Shown in pieces: positions 24,959 through 34,883 of a DNA stretch of 64,000 bases. Position 1 is the first letter of the stretch. The number at the start of each line of letters is the position of its first letter. The notes below the pieces were generated by a model, which saw only the letters and a program-made list of their open reading frames with translations, had not been told where the DNA came from and made no database searches. The translations under genes were made by a program, and so were the position numbers. Source of the stretch: Alteromonas sp. BMJM2 (GTDB lineage Bacteria; Pseudomonadota; Gammaproteobacteria; Enterobacterales; Alteromonadaceae); NCBI RefSeq assembly GCF_027257845.1, contig NZ_JAPVOT010000014.1, positions 56,136 through 120,135 on the forward strand. The letters are read 5' to 3'.

Positions 24959-27436
24959 TTAGCTCTCGATCTTACACGGTGAAAGTTTCCATACGCGCTC
25001 AACATAGTCTTTTATTGAACGGTCTGAAGTAAACTTACCCATTTTGGCTGTATTAGTAATAGCCATTTCAGCCCAGCGTTCCTTATCTCTGTACGCGGCA
25101 TCAACTTTAATTTGCGCATCAGAATAGGCTCTAAAGTCTGCAAGCACCATGTACGGGTCGCCATGGTCAAGTAAGCTTTGTTTAATTGAAACAAGCGCAC
25201 CTGGCTTACCTGGCGTGAAGTAATCTGTTTCTAACCAGTCAAGAACCGCTTTAATCTCTGCATCTTTGTAGTAGTAGTCGTGTGGATTATAGCCCGCCGC
25301 TTTACGCTCGTTAACTTCTTCTACTGTAAGGCCAAAGATAAAGATGTTGTCATCGCCTACTTCTTCAGCAATTTCAACGTTCGCGCCATCCAGTGTACCA
25401 ATGGTCACCGCGCCGTTTAGCGCTAGCTTCATGTTACCTGTGCCTGAAGCTTCTTTACCAGCAGTACTTATTTGCTCTGACACATCTGCCGCAGGGATCA
25501 TCTTCTCTGCTAGCGACACTCGGTAGTTTGGTAAAAACGCAATCTTAAGCTTTTCGTTGACGCGAGGGTCGTTGTTGATTTTATCTGCAACCTTGTTAAT
25601 GGCAAAGATAATATCTTTCGCAAGCTTATAACCCGGCGCAGCTTTAGCACCAAAGATAAACACACGAGGGTGCATATCATAATCAGGGTTTTCAAGAATT
25701 CTGCGATACAGCGCCATAATATAAATCAGTGCAAGGTGCTGACGCTTATATTCGTGAAGACGCTTTATTTGTACGTCAAAAATAGCGTTTACATCTACTT
25801 CGATATCAAGTGATTTGCGGATTTCTTCAGCTAGCAACTCTTTGTTTTCCAATTTCACTTTCATGAATTGTTTTTGGAAAGTTTTGTTTTTTGCAAACTT
25901 TGTTAGGCCCTGTAGTTTATCGAGATCTTTTGGCCAATCTTCACCAATTTTTTTATCGATAAGCTTAGAAAGCCCAGGGTTACACGCTTTAAGCCAGCGG
26001 CGCGGCGTAATGCCGTTGGTCACGTTAGTTAGCTTACCAGGGTATAACTCATCAAATTCTGGAAACAATGAGGTTTTAACCAGGCGTGAATGCATTTCTG
26101 CTACACCATTTACCGCGAATGAGCCGATAACTGATAAGTTACCCATACGCACCATTTTCTCGCTGCCCTCTTCAATGATAGAAAGCTTTGCTTTCATGGC
26201 ATTGTCGCCAGGCCACTGCTTATCAACTTCAGCCATAAAGCGATGATTGATTTCATAAATGATTTCTAAGTGACGAGGAAGGATTTTTTCAATCATTCTT
26301 GCAGGCCACTTTTCTAGCGCTTCAGGTAACAATGTGTGGTTGGTGTAAGCAAATACTTTTGTACAAATAGCCCATGCGTCATCCCAGTTAAGCTCTGCGC
26401 GGTCTACAAGAATACGCATCAATTCAGGAATAGAGATAGCTGGGTGCGTATCGTTTAGCTGAATAACCACCTGGTCTGCAAAACGGCTCCAATCGTCACC
26501 GTGAGCACGCTTATAACGACGAATAATGTCTTTTAACGAGCACGACGAGAAGAAGTACTGCTGGATAAGTCGAAGCTCTTTACCCGCCTCAGTTTCATCG
26601 TTCGGGTACAATACTTTAGATATGGTTTCTGCTTGCACGTTTTCACGTTGAGCGTCGACATAACCACCAGCGTTAAATACGTCCCAGTTAAAATAACCAG
26701 ATGCTTCCGACTGCCACAAGCGCAATACGTTTACTGTTTTACCTTCGTATCCAACAACAGGAATATCCCAAGGCACACCTTTAACAATTGAGCCAGGATG
26801 CCACTCTTTTACAACACGTCCATTTTCACCGTATTTGGTTTCTACATAACCGTAAAGTGATATTTCTTGGGTAGATTCTGGGCGACAAATCTCCCATGGA
26901 TTGCCGTAATCGCGCCAGCTGTCTGGACGCTCAATTTGTGCACCACTTTTTATTTCTTGACGGAAAAGACCGTGCTCGTAATGAATACCGTAACCTATTG
27001 CCGGCATTTCTAGAGTCGCCAATGAATCAATGAAACAGGCAGCTAGACGACCTAAACCGCCATTGCCTAATGCCATATCCGGTTCTTCTTCAAGCACATC
27101 TGAAATATCGACGCCAAGCTCTTTCAATGCATCACTGGCAACTTCAAATAAACCAAAATTTTGCAGGTTATTTGATAGTAGACGACCCATAAGGAACTCT
27201 GCCGAAAAATAATGTACAGCACGAGTATCGTTTAAATAGTGGGTCTTTTGCGTCTTGCGCAGCCCTTCTAGTACTTGTTGCTGCATAGCTGCACAAGTCG
27301 CTTTCCACCATGCGTGGCTATTTGCTTTGTTTTCGTCGGTACCCAACGAACAATGAAGATGGTTGATAACAGCAGCTTTGAATTCTGCCTTATCAATCTT
27401 TGGAGAGGTTGGCGTTTTTGCCGCTTTTGCGTTCAT
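24959..27436 (-). CDS. glgP: Glycogen/maltodextrin phosphorylase
   Basis: A GT35 enzyme of 825 aa releasing glucose-1-phosphate from alpha-1,4-glucans with pyridoxal phosphate. Signatures: [54 protein letters not shown] and the PLP-lysine region [28 protein letters not shown]. The ATG at 27436 is preferred to a GTG four codons upstream. It lies downstream of pgm on the same strand, but a terminator separates them. Its product is the substrate of phosphoglucomutase. Confidence 0.95.
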   Translation of the reverse strand: MNAKAAKTPTSPKIDKAEFKAAVINHLHCSLGTDENKANSHAWWKATCAAMQQQVLEGLRKTQKTHYLNDTRAVHYFSAEFLMGRLLSNNLQNFGLFEVASDALKELGVDISDVLEEEPDMALGNGGLGRLAACFIDSLATLEMPAIGYGIHYEHGLFRQEIKSGAQIERPDSWRDYGNPWEICRPESTQEISLYGYVETKYGENGRVVKEWHPGSIVKGVPWDIPVVGYEGKTVNVLRLWQSEASGYFNWDVFNAGGYVDAQRENVQAETISKVLYPNDETEAGKELRLIQQYFFSSCSLKDIIRRYKRAHGDDWSRFADQVVIQLNDTHPAISIPELMRILVDRAELNWDDAWAICTKVFAYTNHTLLPEALEKWPARMIEKILPRHLEIIYEINHRFMAEVDKQWPGDNAMKAKLSIIEEGSEKMVRMGNLSVIGSFAVNGVAEMHSRLVKTSLFPEFDELYPGKLTNVTNGITPRRWLKACNPGLSKLIDKKIGEDWPKDLDKLQGLTKFAKNKTFQKQFMKVKLENKELLAEEIRKSLDIEVDVNAIFDVQIKRLHEYKRQHLALIYIMALYRRILENPDYDMHPRVFIFGAKAAPGYKLAKDIIFAINKVADKINNDPRVNEKLKIAFLPNYRVSLAEKMIPAADVSEQISTAGKEASGTGNMKLALNGAVTIGTLDGANVEIAEEVGDDNIFIFGLTVEEVNERKAAGYNPHDYYYKDAEIKAVLDWLETDYFTPGKPGALVSIKQSLLDHGDPYMVLADFRAYSDAQIKVDAAYRDKERWAEMAITNTAKMGKFTSDRSIKDYVERVWKLSPCKIES

Positions 27437-27571
27437 GTAGCGTCTCACTCTAAGGTTAAACAGTGCGGATGCACCCTCTAAAACGTAATTTTATTACAAC
27501 ATACGTCAACAATATGAGATTAATATAACAACACTTAAACGATTATGTTGTTATTGTTTTGTTAAAAAAAC

Positions 27572-27610
27572 AAAAAAGCGCATGAATTCGTATGCATTCA
27601 TGCGCTTTTT
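27572..27610. terminator. Rho-independent terminator after pgm
   Basis: Stem AAAAAGCGCATGAA / TTCATGCGCTTTTT with a short loop. It is located between the pgm stop and the glgP promoter region. Confidence 0.85.
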
Positions 27611-27658
27611 AACATTTAAATTACAAACAGAGTGAAAAACTGTTTGTTTTTTAACCTT

Positions 27659-29311
27659 TTACCCGATAATTTTACCTACTAATGCTTCAGCTTCCTCTAT
27701 CAAATTTTGTAAGTGAGTTTCACCCTTGAAGCTTTCAGCATATATTTTATAAATTTGCTCTGTACCAGAAGGGCGTGCTGCAAACCACCCATTTTCAGTA
27801 GATACCTTTACGCCACCTATCGCTGCATTGTTGCCAGGTGCATGGGTTTGAATAGCTGTGATCGGCTCACCAGCTAATGTGTCGCTCGACACTACAGAAG
27901 CATCCATCGCTGATAACTTCTGTTTTTGCTCTAATGTTGCCGCTACATCAACGCGATTATATACGGGTGCTGCGAACTGTTCTGTTAATGCAATATAGTG
28001 TTCGCCAGGATCTTTGCCCGTTACTGCTAAAATTTCAGCGGCAAGTAAACATAATATAAAGCCATCTTTATCAGTCGCCCATGTATCGCCATTTCTTTCA
28101 AGAAAAATACCACCGGCGCTCTCTTCTCCCGCAAACCCTATTTCGCTATTTGCCAGTCCGTCTACAAACCATTTAAAACCAACGGGCATTTCAGCCAACG
28201 GCTTTTCAAGGCTCTTTGCTACGCGATCTATCATGCTGCTTGAAACAAGGGTTTTGCCAATTTTCAGTGTCTCTGGCCACTCGGTGCGATAGGTGTATAG
28301 ATAATTGATGGCTACCGCTAGGTAGTGATTAGGATTCATCAAGCCAACGCTTTTGCAAACAATGCCGTGCCTGTCAAAATCTGGGTCGTTGCCCCAAGCT
28401 AGGTCAAAATTATCTTTAAGCTCTATAAGGCCAGCCATTGCATAGGCCGAAGAGCAATCCATACGCAACTTGCCGTCTTTGTCTCGGCGCATAAACCCAA
28501 ATTGAGGGTCCACGCTGTCATTGACTACTTTGATGGTAATGCCGTATTTTTCACTGATACGTGACCAATAGCCTACCCCAGCGCCACCAAGGGGATCGGT
28601 ACCCAGTGTTAAATTAGCTTTGGCAATCGCTTCCATATCGATAACCTTGGCTAAGTCGTCGATGTAGGGTTCCATAAAATCTTCTTCACGCACCAGTTTA
28701 CGCTCGCGTGCTTGAAGAATATCAATTCTTTTAACGGCTTTATTACCGTCGGCAATAAAGGTATTCGCTTTGTCTTGAATTTGCTTTGTTACATCACTAT
28801 CTGCGGGCCCGCCGTGCGGAGGATTATATTTAAACCCACCGTCTGCTGGAGGGTTGTGAGACGGAGTAATAACAATACCGTCTGCTTTTTGCTCCGCATT
28901 CTCTCTGTTGTAGCGAATAATGGTTCGCGAAATAACCGGCGTAGGTGTATAGCCTAAGCTTTCGTTGTCGCTACGCTGAACAACCACATCGACGCCGTTA
29001 GCACAAAGCACTTCTATTGCGGTAACCATGGCGGGTTCGGATAGCGCATGGGTATCTTTACCTATATATAGAGGTCCAGTTATTCCTTCACTTTCCCTGT
29101 ATTCCACTAGCGCTTGGCATATCGCACTTATATGAGTGTCTGTAAACGTGCAGTTAGACGCTGTACCTCTATGACCCGACGTGCCAAACGACACAGCGTG
29201 TGCCTCGTCACGAATATCGGGTTTGTAGCTGTAGTATTGACTAACAAGTTGAGCAACGTTTATTAGCTGCTCTTTTGCCGCGGGTTGTCCAGCTTGTGGA
29301 TGTAGTGCCAT
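27659..29311 (-). CDS. pgm: Phosphoglucomutase (alpha-D-glucose type)
   Basis: A 550-aa enzyme interconverting glucose-1-phosphate and glucose-6-phosphate. It contains the phosphoserine loop VITPSHNPPADGGFKYNPPHGGPAD, the metal loop GNDPDFDRHGIV, the sugar-binding GEESAGGIF and the phosphate-binding RPSGTEQIYKIYAES. It sits directly downstream of seqA (28 bp), as in E. coli where seqA-pgm form one unit. Confidence 0.95.
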   Translation of the reverse strand: MALHPQAGQPAAKEQLINVAQLVSQYYSYKPDIRDEAHAVSFGTSGHRGTASNCTFTDTHISAICQALVEYRESEGITGPLYIGKDTHALSEPAMVTAIEVLCANGVDVVVQRSDNESLGYTPTPVISRTIIRYNRENAEQKADGIVITPSHNPPADGGFKYNPPHGGPADSDVTKQIQDKANTFIADGNKAVKRIDILQARERKLVREEDFMEPYIDDLAKVIDMEAIAKANLTLGTDPLGGAGVGYWSRISEKYGITIKVVNDSVDPQFGFMRRDKDGKLRMDCSSAYAMAGLIELKDNFDLAWGNDPDFDRHGIVCKSVGLMNPNHYLAVAINYLYTYRTEWPETLKIGKTLVSSSMIDRVAKSLEKPLAEMPVGFKWFVDGLANSEIGFAGEESAGGIFLERNGDTWATDKDGFILCLLAAEILAVTGKDPGEHYIALTEQFAAPVYNRVDVAATLEQKQKLSAMDASVVSSDTLAGEPITAIQTHAPGNNAAIGGVKVSTENGWFAARPSGTEQIYKIYAESFKGETHLQNLIEEAEALVGKIIG

Positions 29312-29339
29312 GAATTAGTCCTTTATGAAATAGAGTCGA

Positions 29340-30167
29340 TTATTTGCCTTCAGAAGAGAATCGCGCAACAACGCTAGCGATAATTTCTGGTGTATAGCCC
29401 AACTGACGCAAAACCTGTTCCAACATACTGACTTTCTTTGCAGTATTATTGTTAGTTACCACCCAATACGCGCTATCCGGTATCGCTTTAGGGTTTGTGC
29501 TACTTCCATTTTCTAGCAGCGCTTCTTTACTCGTTGCAAAGTACGTTCGGTTTTTGCCTTTAATTGATTCTACACGCTCGAAGCTGTCTGCATTAAGTTT
29601 GTGCGCTGCACTTAAAACGAACAAAAACTGATCCACACGTTTTGTAAATGTAGATAATGCATTGTTTGATACTAGCTCTAAAATATCGTTTTTATCATGA
29701 GATAACACTTCGCTATTTGTGCTAGCAGTACTTTGCGGTTCACTCGCTGCATCGGGTTGCTTTGCTACCGCTGTTTTTGCATTCGCTGCATTTTGCGCTG
29801 ATGCTTTTGAAACCGAAGCCTTTATCGCCGCAGGCTTTGATTTAGCTGAACTGCGGCCTGTTGCTACACTAGACGATGGAGTAACTGAAGATACTTTTTT
29901 TTCTAAACTTTTGGCATTAACCTGCTGCGCGTCATCACTGCTAGACTTAGCGCTTGGGACCTTACCATTATTATTGTCAGAAGATTTATCACCCTCAGAT
30001 ACAACGGTTAACTCTAAAGCGTCTGAAGCGGCCGTAGCACCATGAAGTACCTCGCCGTCTTCAGGCAACAGTAACCGTCTTAAAATTTGAGATGCACTTT
30101 CACCAATATGCTTTGTTTGACTGGCGATAAAGGCATATAAATCATCATCTATTTCAATGCTTTTCAT
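29340..30167 (-). CDS. seqA: SeqA, negative modulator of replication initiation, with long linker
   Basis: Binds hemimethylated GATC pairs and sequesters oriC. The start at 30167 (MKSIEIDDDLYAFIASQTKHIGESASQILRRLL) matches the SeqA oligomerisation domain and has site AAGGAAG; the longer frame is spurious. The C-terminal DNA-binding domain (about 180-275) reads FTKRVDQFLFVLSAAHKLNADSFERVESIKGKNRTYFATS...NGSSTNPKAIPDSAYWVVTNNNTAKK. The Ser/Ala/Lys-rich linker between them is about 100 residues longer than in the 181-aa E. coli protein. Confidence 0.95.
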   Translation of the reverse strand: MKSIEIDDDLYAFIASQTKHIGESASQILRRLLLPEDGEVLHGATAASDALELTVVSEGDKSSDNNNGKVPSAKSSSDDAQQVNAKSLEKKVSSVTPSSSVATGRSSAKSKPAAIKASVSKASAQNAANAKTAVAKQPDAASEPQSTASTNSEVLSHDKNDILELVSNNALSTFTKRVDQFLFVLSAAHKLNADSFERVESIKGKNRTYFATSKEALLENGSSTNPKAIPDSAYWVVTNNNTAKKVSMLEQVLRQLGYTPEIIASVVARFSSEGK

Positions 30168-30474
30168 AACTACTTCCTTTTTTAGATGCACCATTATAGA
30201 CAACCCAGATTGACTACGCAGCACAAAATGACACTTGTTTCGTTCTTATTAATAAGTGATTAGGTAATTTAGGAATATACCTGCGTATTAAAACACAACA
30301 GAACGAACATAGATGTGGTTGCTACTCTATTTACTATTATAATTGCTACCATAATGAGTCAATTTAACCAGTGCGCTTAAATAACGAAAACAACGTACTT
30401 AAAGTATAAAAGGCTTACGGTATGACAAACGCGAGCGTTTTTCTCAATAATAAACAATTTACAGTGGCGAAGTT
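30168..30474. other. Divergent intergenic region between seqA and the MoxR operon
   Basis: These 307 bp must carry the promoters for seqA-pgm and for the MoxR operon. The sequence is AT-rich. I see no GATC clusters, no strong palindrome and no ORF of note, and cannot assign a -35/-10 pair with confidence. Confidence 0.4.
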
Positions 30475-31419
30475 ATGCGTTCAGATATTGAAAAAAGTTT
30501 ACATGCTTTAGGGAATAAAATTCTTGGCAAAGAGCACCAGCTTAAACTGGCATTAACTTGCTTACTTGCTAACGGGCATCTGCTTATAGAAGATTTGCCA
30601 GGTATGGGAAAAACGACACTCTCACACGCCCTTTCACAGGTGTTTGGCTTACAGTACTCACGCATCCAATTTACCTCAGACCTTCTCCCCTCGGATATGC
30701 TAGGCGTCAATATTTTCCACAGCTCAGAAACCGACACAAACAAACAGTTCTCTTTCCGCCATGGTCCCATTTTTAGTCAGGTTGTTCTCGCTGATGAGCT
30801 CAATAGGGCGAGTCCAAAAACTCAAAGCGCACTGCTTGAGGCAATGGAGGAGCGCCAAGTCAGCATTGATGGTACAACGCACTCTCTGCCCTCGCCTTTT
30901 TTTGTCATTGCCACGCAGAACCCTAGCTCACAATCGGGAACTTATCCCCTTCCAGAGTCCCAACTCGATAGATTTTTTATGCGGATCTCTCTTGGCTATC
31001 CTCAGTGGGATGCAGAAAAGGCAATGCTGAAACAGACAAATTCAACAGCCCCCCTTGAACAAATCATTGACGAAGCAAGCCTAAAGGCTATGCAGCAAGA
31101 GGTAAGTAACATACACGCCAGCGATGCACTTATTCACTATATTCTTATGTTAGTCAATGAGAGTCGCAACAACGGGGACTACCCTAACCCGCTTTCACCG
31201 CGCGCTAGCCGTGCATTATTACAAGGCGCTAAGGCGTGGGCATTTATCTCTAACAAAGCCTTTGCTACACCAGAAGATGTGCAGGCTGTATTTACCGCCA
31301 TAACCGCTCACCGCCTTTCAGCAACACCACATAGCGAAAGCGCGACCTATAAAGGACACTCTCCATCAGATGAATTGAGTAGACGACTTCTTGAAAGTGT
31401 TGATCCACTTGCTGCCTAA
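30475..31419 (+). CDS. MoxR-family AAA+ ATPase
   Basis: A 314-aa chaperone-like ATPase. Walker A is in LIEDLPGMGKTTLSHAL (about residue 37-53) and Walker B in VVLADELNRASPKTQSALLEAMEERQVSIDG; the sensor region is FFVIATQNPSSQSGTYPLPESQLDRFFMRI and the lid is LSPRASRALLQGAKAWAF. It is the first gene of the common three-gene MoxR-DUF58-transglutaminase operon, 6 bp before the next gene. Confidence 0.92.
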   Translation: MRSDIEKSLHALGNKILGKEHQLKLALTCLLANGHLLIEDLPGMGKTTLSHALSQVFGLQYSRIQFTSDLLPSDMLGVNIFHSSETDTNKQFSFRHGPIFSQVVLADELNRASPKTQSALLEAMEERQVSIDGTTHSLPSPFFVIATQNPSSQSGTYPLPESQLDRFFMRISLGYPQWDAEKAMLKQTNSTAPLEQIIDEASLKAMQQEVSNIHASDALIHYILMLVNESRNNGDYPNPLSPRASRALLQGAKAWAFISNKAFATPEDVQAVFTAITAHRLSATPHSESATYKGHSPSDELSRRLLESVDPLAA

Positions 31420-31425
31420 TAGAGC

Positions 31426-32628
31426 ATGACTACTGTGATATCTTTGTTTGGTCGCGCGCTAATAGAGCGTTTGTCAAATCGATGGCTTTCTTTAGTCCAT
31501 AGATGGTTGGATAAACGAATTCCGCCCGCCTCTCAGCACAGTTTAACAATGAACACTATTTTTGTTTTGCCCACCGGCTTTGGTTGGGCGTTTATCATCA
31601 TGTCTCTGTGTTTGTTTCTACTCGGTACCAACTACCAAAACAATTTAATGGTTCTGCTTAGCTATATATTGCTCAGTGTTATGCTGCTTACTCTATTTTA
31701 CACTCACCAAAACTTTGCCCGGTTAATGGTAAAGTCAAAGCCGCTGGCTCCCTTTCACTGCCATCAAACTGGCTTCTTTCATTTAGCCGTTGTCCCGCAA
31801 GATGAATCAGATTATAGCGATAGTCTCAGTCAGGTTATCCGGAGCTCAAATACTCAGAGCGACTTCCCAAGTAGTAAGCGATGCAAAGGCAATATTGTCG
31901 CCAGCTGGTTTGGACACAAAGCGCAATTTCCGTTTATTTTGGACGCAGCAGAGAGCAACGGGGCCGAAAACACAACTCAAATTCTTACTATTCCTATCCC
32001 TCAAACAAGGCGAGGCCTGTTTTCATTACCACGGCTCACTTTAGCCTGTGACTATCCACTTGGTCTTTATAAATGTTGGACTCATCTCGATTTTAGCGCC
32101 GAAACTGTAGTGTATGCCAAGCCACTAAAAGGTGACGTTAACACCGTGTCTGCTTTAAACGATGAATCGGAACAAAGTACCCATAGTACAAGCATGACGA
32201 ATCAAAACGGTTCAGATTTTCATAGCTTAAGCGACTATAAAGCAGGAGAACCGCTAAATAGGGTGGTATGGAAGCAGGTAGCAAAGAGTGGAGACTGGGT
32301 AGTAAAAGCATTTGAAGAACCGGAGCAGCGCAACCACGTACTTTCTGTTGATACAAATGTAGAAACAGAAACCGCGATTAGCCTGCTGACGTTTCACGTA
32401 ATAGAGCAAAGTAAGCAAGGAAACCTATTTGGCATACAGTACCAGTCTATCGATATTAAACCCTCTAGCGGTGAGACTCACACGCATCAATGCTTAAAAG
32501 CCTTGGCGTGTTTGCACAATGGTGGCTCACCGTTTGAAAAAAAAGCGAATACCTTTAACGCTGTCCATTCTAGGAAGGTTAATAAAACCAAGAAGCGTAG
32601 TAAAGTTAACAAGAGTGCATCGTCATGA
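31426..32628 (+). CDS. DUF58 membrane protein
   Basis: A 400-aa partner of MoxR. Two transmembrane helices near residues 45-90 (FGWAFIIMSLCLFLLGTNY, LMVLLSYILLSVMLLTLFY) are followed by a soluble domain containing the DUF58 signature GSDFHSLSDYKAGEPLNRVVWKQVAKSGDWVVKAFEEP (about 262-298), which leads into a vWA-like fold. The C-terminus is lysine-rich. It overlaps the next gene by four bases (ATGA). Confidence 0.9.
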   Translation: MTTVISLFGRALIERLSNRWLSLVHRWLDKRIPPASQHSLTMNTIFVLPTGFGWAFIIMSLCLFLLGTNYQNNLMVLLSYILLSVMLLTLFYTHQNFARLMVKSKPLAPFHCHQTGFFHLAVVPQDESDYSDSLSQVIRSSNTQSDFPSSKRCKGNIVASWFGHKAQFPFILDAAESNGAENTTQILTIPIPQTRRGLFSLPRLTLACDYPLGLYKCWTHLDFSAETVVYAKPLKGDVNTVSALNDESEQSTHSTSMTNQNGSDFHSLSDYKAGEPLNRVVWKQVAKSGDWVVKAFEEPEQRNHVLSVDTNVETETAISLLTFHVIEQSKQGNLFGIQYQSIDIKPSSGETHTHQCLKALACLHNGGSPFEKKANTFNAVHSRKVNKTKKRSKVNKSASS

Positions 32629-34718
32629 AGGCCTTTTTAACACGACAAAACGCAGTAGTTAACTCGTTAGATATGGCAATTACCCCCTCCACTTCCCATA
32701 AATCCACGTCGTATCTGATGCTCGCCGTAGCCTATGGCGTATTATTGTTGACGTTAACTGACGAATTAATGGTGTGGGTAATCGTGCTTGGTATGTGTGC
32801 CCTTGTTGTGCGAGTACTGGTTTATTTAAAAAGCAGCCAACTGCCACACCCTCGCACCATAAACCTTTTAGCGGTGCTATCACTTTTTGCCCTAACTTGG
32901 TTTGGCTTTTCAATAGGGCTTCTCAATAGCATGATAAATTTACTTGCTGTGGCCTTTGCTCTCAAACTGATCTTGCTTAACAGCAAGCGAGATTTTCATC
33001 TTCTGTTTTGTACCAGCCTCTTTCTTATTGGGTGTGGATTTATCTCTGCATTAAGTATGATTGCGTGGTTAGGCTATATTGGTGTACTACTTTTTTTACT
33101 GCTTGCATTGGCTTACTACCATGGTCCTGTTACGCCACTGAGAAGTAGTGCGAAATTCGTTGCAACGTTGGTGTTACAAGCTATCCCCATCGCGGCATTA
33201 CTTTTTTTGGTCATGCCTCAGTTACCCCCGCTATGGCAAATGCCTACGTCAAAATCCCAACAAACCGGTCTCTCTGATACCGTTACGCCAGGCGACATCG
33301 CATCGTTAGCCAAATCTTCCGACCTTGCCTTTACTGCAACATTTCCTTCGAATGATGATATCCCTTTACCTCAACAGCGCTATTGGCGAGCGTTAGTTAT
33401 GGAAGACTTTGATGGCAAAACATGGTCGATTAGCGACAGGCGTAAACAAGCTGAACGTCAACTGTCCTTACTGCAAAAAACACCTCCATTAACACAGCTT
33501 TTATCAGCCGATATAAACGATGTCACTGATTATGAAATGATTGTAGAGCCCACCAAACAAAACTGGTTATTTGCCCTAGAACTGTCTGTGCCGAACAACG
33601 AAAAAAATAATATTCTCGCGAACGCTCAGTTTGACTACACGCTGCGCGCATCCACACCGCTGATGAGTAAAAAGTCGTTTTACTTTACTTACGTACCCAA
33701 TGCGTCTATTGACAATGCGGCGGGGGATTTTGAGCGCCAGTTAAATAGCTTAATACCCACTACAACCAACGATGAAACCCGACAATGGGCTCTAGCACTA
33801 AAAAGGCAACATGCTACCCCTGAATTGCTAGCTAATGCCATTATGAATTATTTTAGACAACAGGGCTTTTCGTACACGCTTGAACCTAACGCCATGCCTG
33901 TGGATCCTATCGATACATTCTTGTTCGAAGAAAAAGCAGGATTTTGTGCCCATTACGCCAGTGCTATGACCTTTGCCCTTCGCGCAGCAGGTGTTCCTGC
34001 GCGCATGGTTACCGGCTACCAAGGCGGTGAGCAACTCGATGACAACGTACTACAAGTTAGGCAATACGATGCCCATGCGTGGGTTGAAGCACTGATTAAT
34101 GGTCAGTGGCAACGCTATGATCCAACAAGCATGGTAGCGCCGTCTCGCTTGAACTTTGGATTAGAGCAAGCTTTAGCAGAGTTTGGTGAAAAAAGAACAA
34201 GCGGTCTATTGGGCGACATCAGTGAAGGTGCGTTGTTTATGACGCTTCAAAATTGGATGAGGCAAATGGATTACCAGTGGAGCAAATGGATTTTAGGCTT
34301 TGATGCGAATAAGCAAAAAGACTTGCTAGAAGATCTATTGGGTCAAATTACGACGAAAAAAATCACCGCCGTCTTTCTTGCTAGTTTAAGCGTGGTCGGC
34401 GTCATTCTGTTGGTGTACTTTTTTCCAATAAAACGACAGCCTAACAGACCTAAATACCAACGAATTTATAGAAACGCACTCGGTTTAGTTGAAAAACATA
34501 CTGGCGTTAAGCGACATCACTTATCACCTCATCAATACCTTAAACACGTAGATAACTATTTAGAAGGAAGCACAAAAGCTTCGCTTCACGCCATGACGGT
34601 ACTGTTTAACGAGAGCGTGTATGGCGGCGATGACAACCTCGATAAGCCCCTTGTAACGTCCAAGATGAAACAGCACTTTAATAGCGTGAAGCAATCACTT
34701 CGCAAGCAAAATGCGTAA
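32625..34718 (+). CDS. TgpA-like transglutaminase membrane protein (DUF3488/DUF4129)
   Basis: A 697-aa protein with six or more N-terminal transmembrane helices (about 25-195), a periplasmic transglutaminase core and a further TM helix near 590 with a cytosolic DUF4129 tail. The Cys-His-Asp triad is visible in KAGFCAHYASAMTFALRAAGVPARMVTGYQGGE, VRQYDAHAWVEA and WQRYDPT. The Pseudomonas homolog TgpA is essential and thought to modify or bind cell-envelope proteins. It ends the MoxR operon. Confidence 0.92.
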   Translation: MKAFLTRQNAVVNSLDMAITPSTSHKSTSYLMLAVAYGVLLLTLTDELMVWVIVLGMCALVVRVLVYLKSSQLPHPRTINLLAVLSLFALTWFGFSIGLLNSMINLLAVAFALKLILLNSKRDFHLLFCTSLFLIGCGFISALSMIAWLGYIGVLLFLLLALAYYHGPVTPLRSSAKFVATLVLQAIPIAALLFLVMPQLPPLWQMPTSKSQQTGLSDTVTPGDIASLAKSSDLAFTATFPSNDDIPLPQQRYWRALVMEDFDGKTWSISDRRKQAERQLSLLQKTPPLTQLLSADINDVTDYEMIVEPTKQNWLFALELSVPNNEKNNILANAQFDYTLRASTPLMSKKSFYFTYVPNASIDNAAGDFERQLNSLIPTTTNDETRQWALALKRQHATPELLANAIMNYFRQQGFSYTLEPNAMPVDPIDTFLFEEKAGFCAHYASAMTFALRAAGVPARMVTGYQGGEQLDDNVLQVRQYDAHAWVEALINGQWQRYDPTSMVAPSRLNFGLEQALAEFGEKRTSGLLGDISEGALFMTLQNWMRQMDYQWSKWILGFDANKQKDLLEDLLGQITTKKITAVFLASLSVVGVILLVYFFPIKRQPNRPKYQRIYRNALGLVEKHTGVKRHHLSPHQYLKHVDNYLEGSTKASLHAMTVLFNESVYGGDDNLDKPLVTSKMKQHFNSVKQSLRKQNA

Positions 34719-34810
34719 ACTGAGCTCAATACCACTTCGCGAACCAAAAACGCTCCCGCGACGCTCAGCATTCGTAAATCGAAGATGGACACGCACTAAA
34801 CTTAAGATAC

Positions 34811-34840
34811 AAAAAAACCAGTCATAAAGACTGGCTTTTA
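34811..34840. terminator. Bidirectional terminator between tgpA-like gene and EF-G gene
   Basis: Stem AAAAACCAGTC / GACTGGCTTTT with a 5-nt loop and T-runs on both strands. A second hairpin, GCCACCG-TTAA-CGGTGGC, follows at about 34851-34872. Confidence 0.8.
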
Positions 34841-34883
34841 ATGTTATTGAAGCCACCGTTAACCGGTGGCTGTAAAGCGCTAA

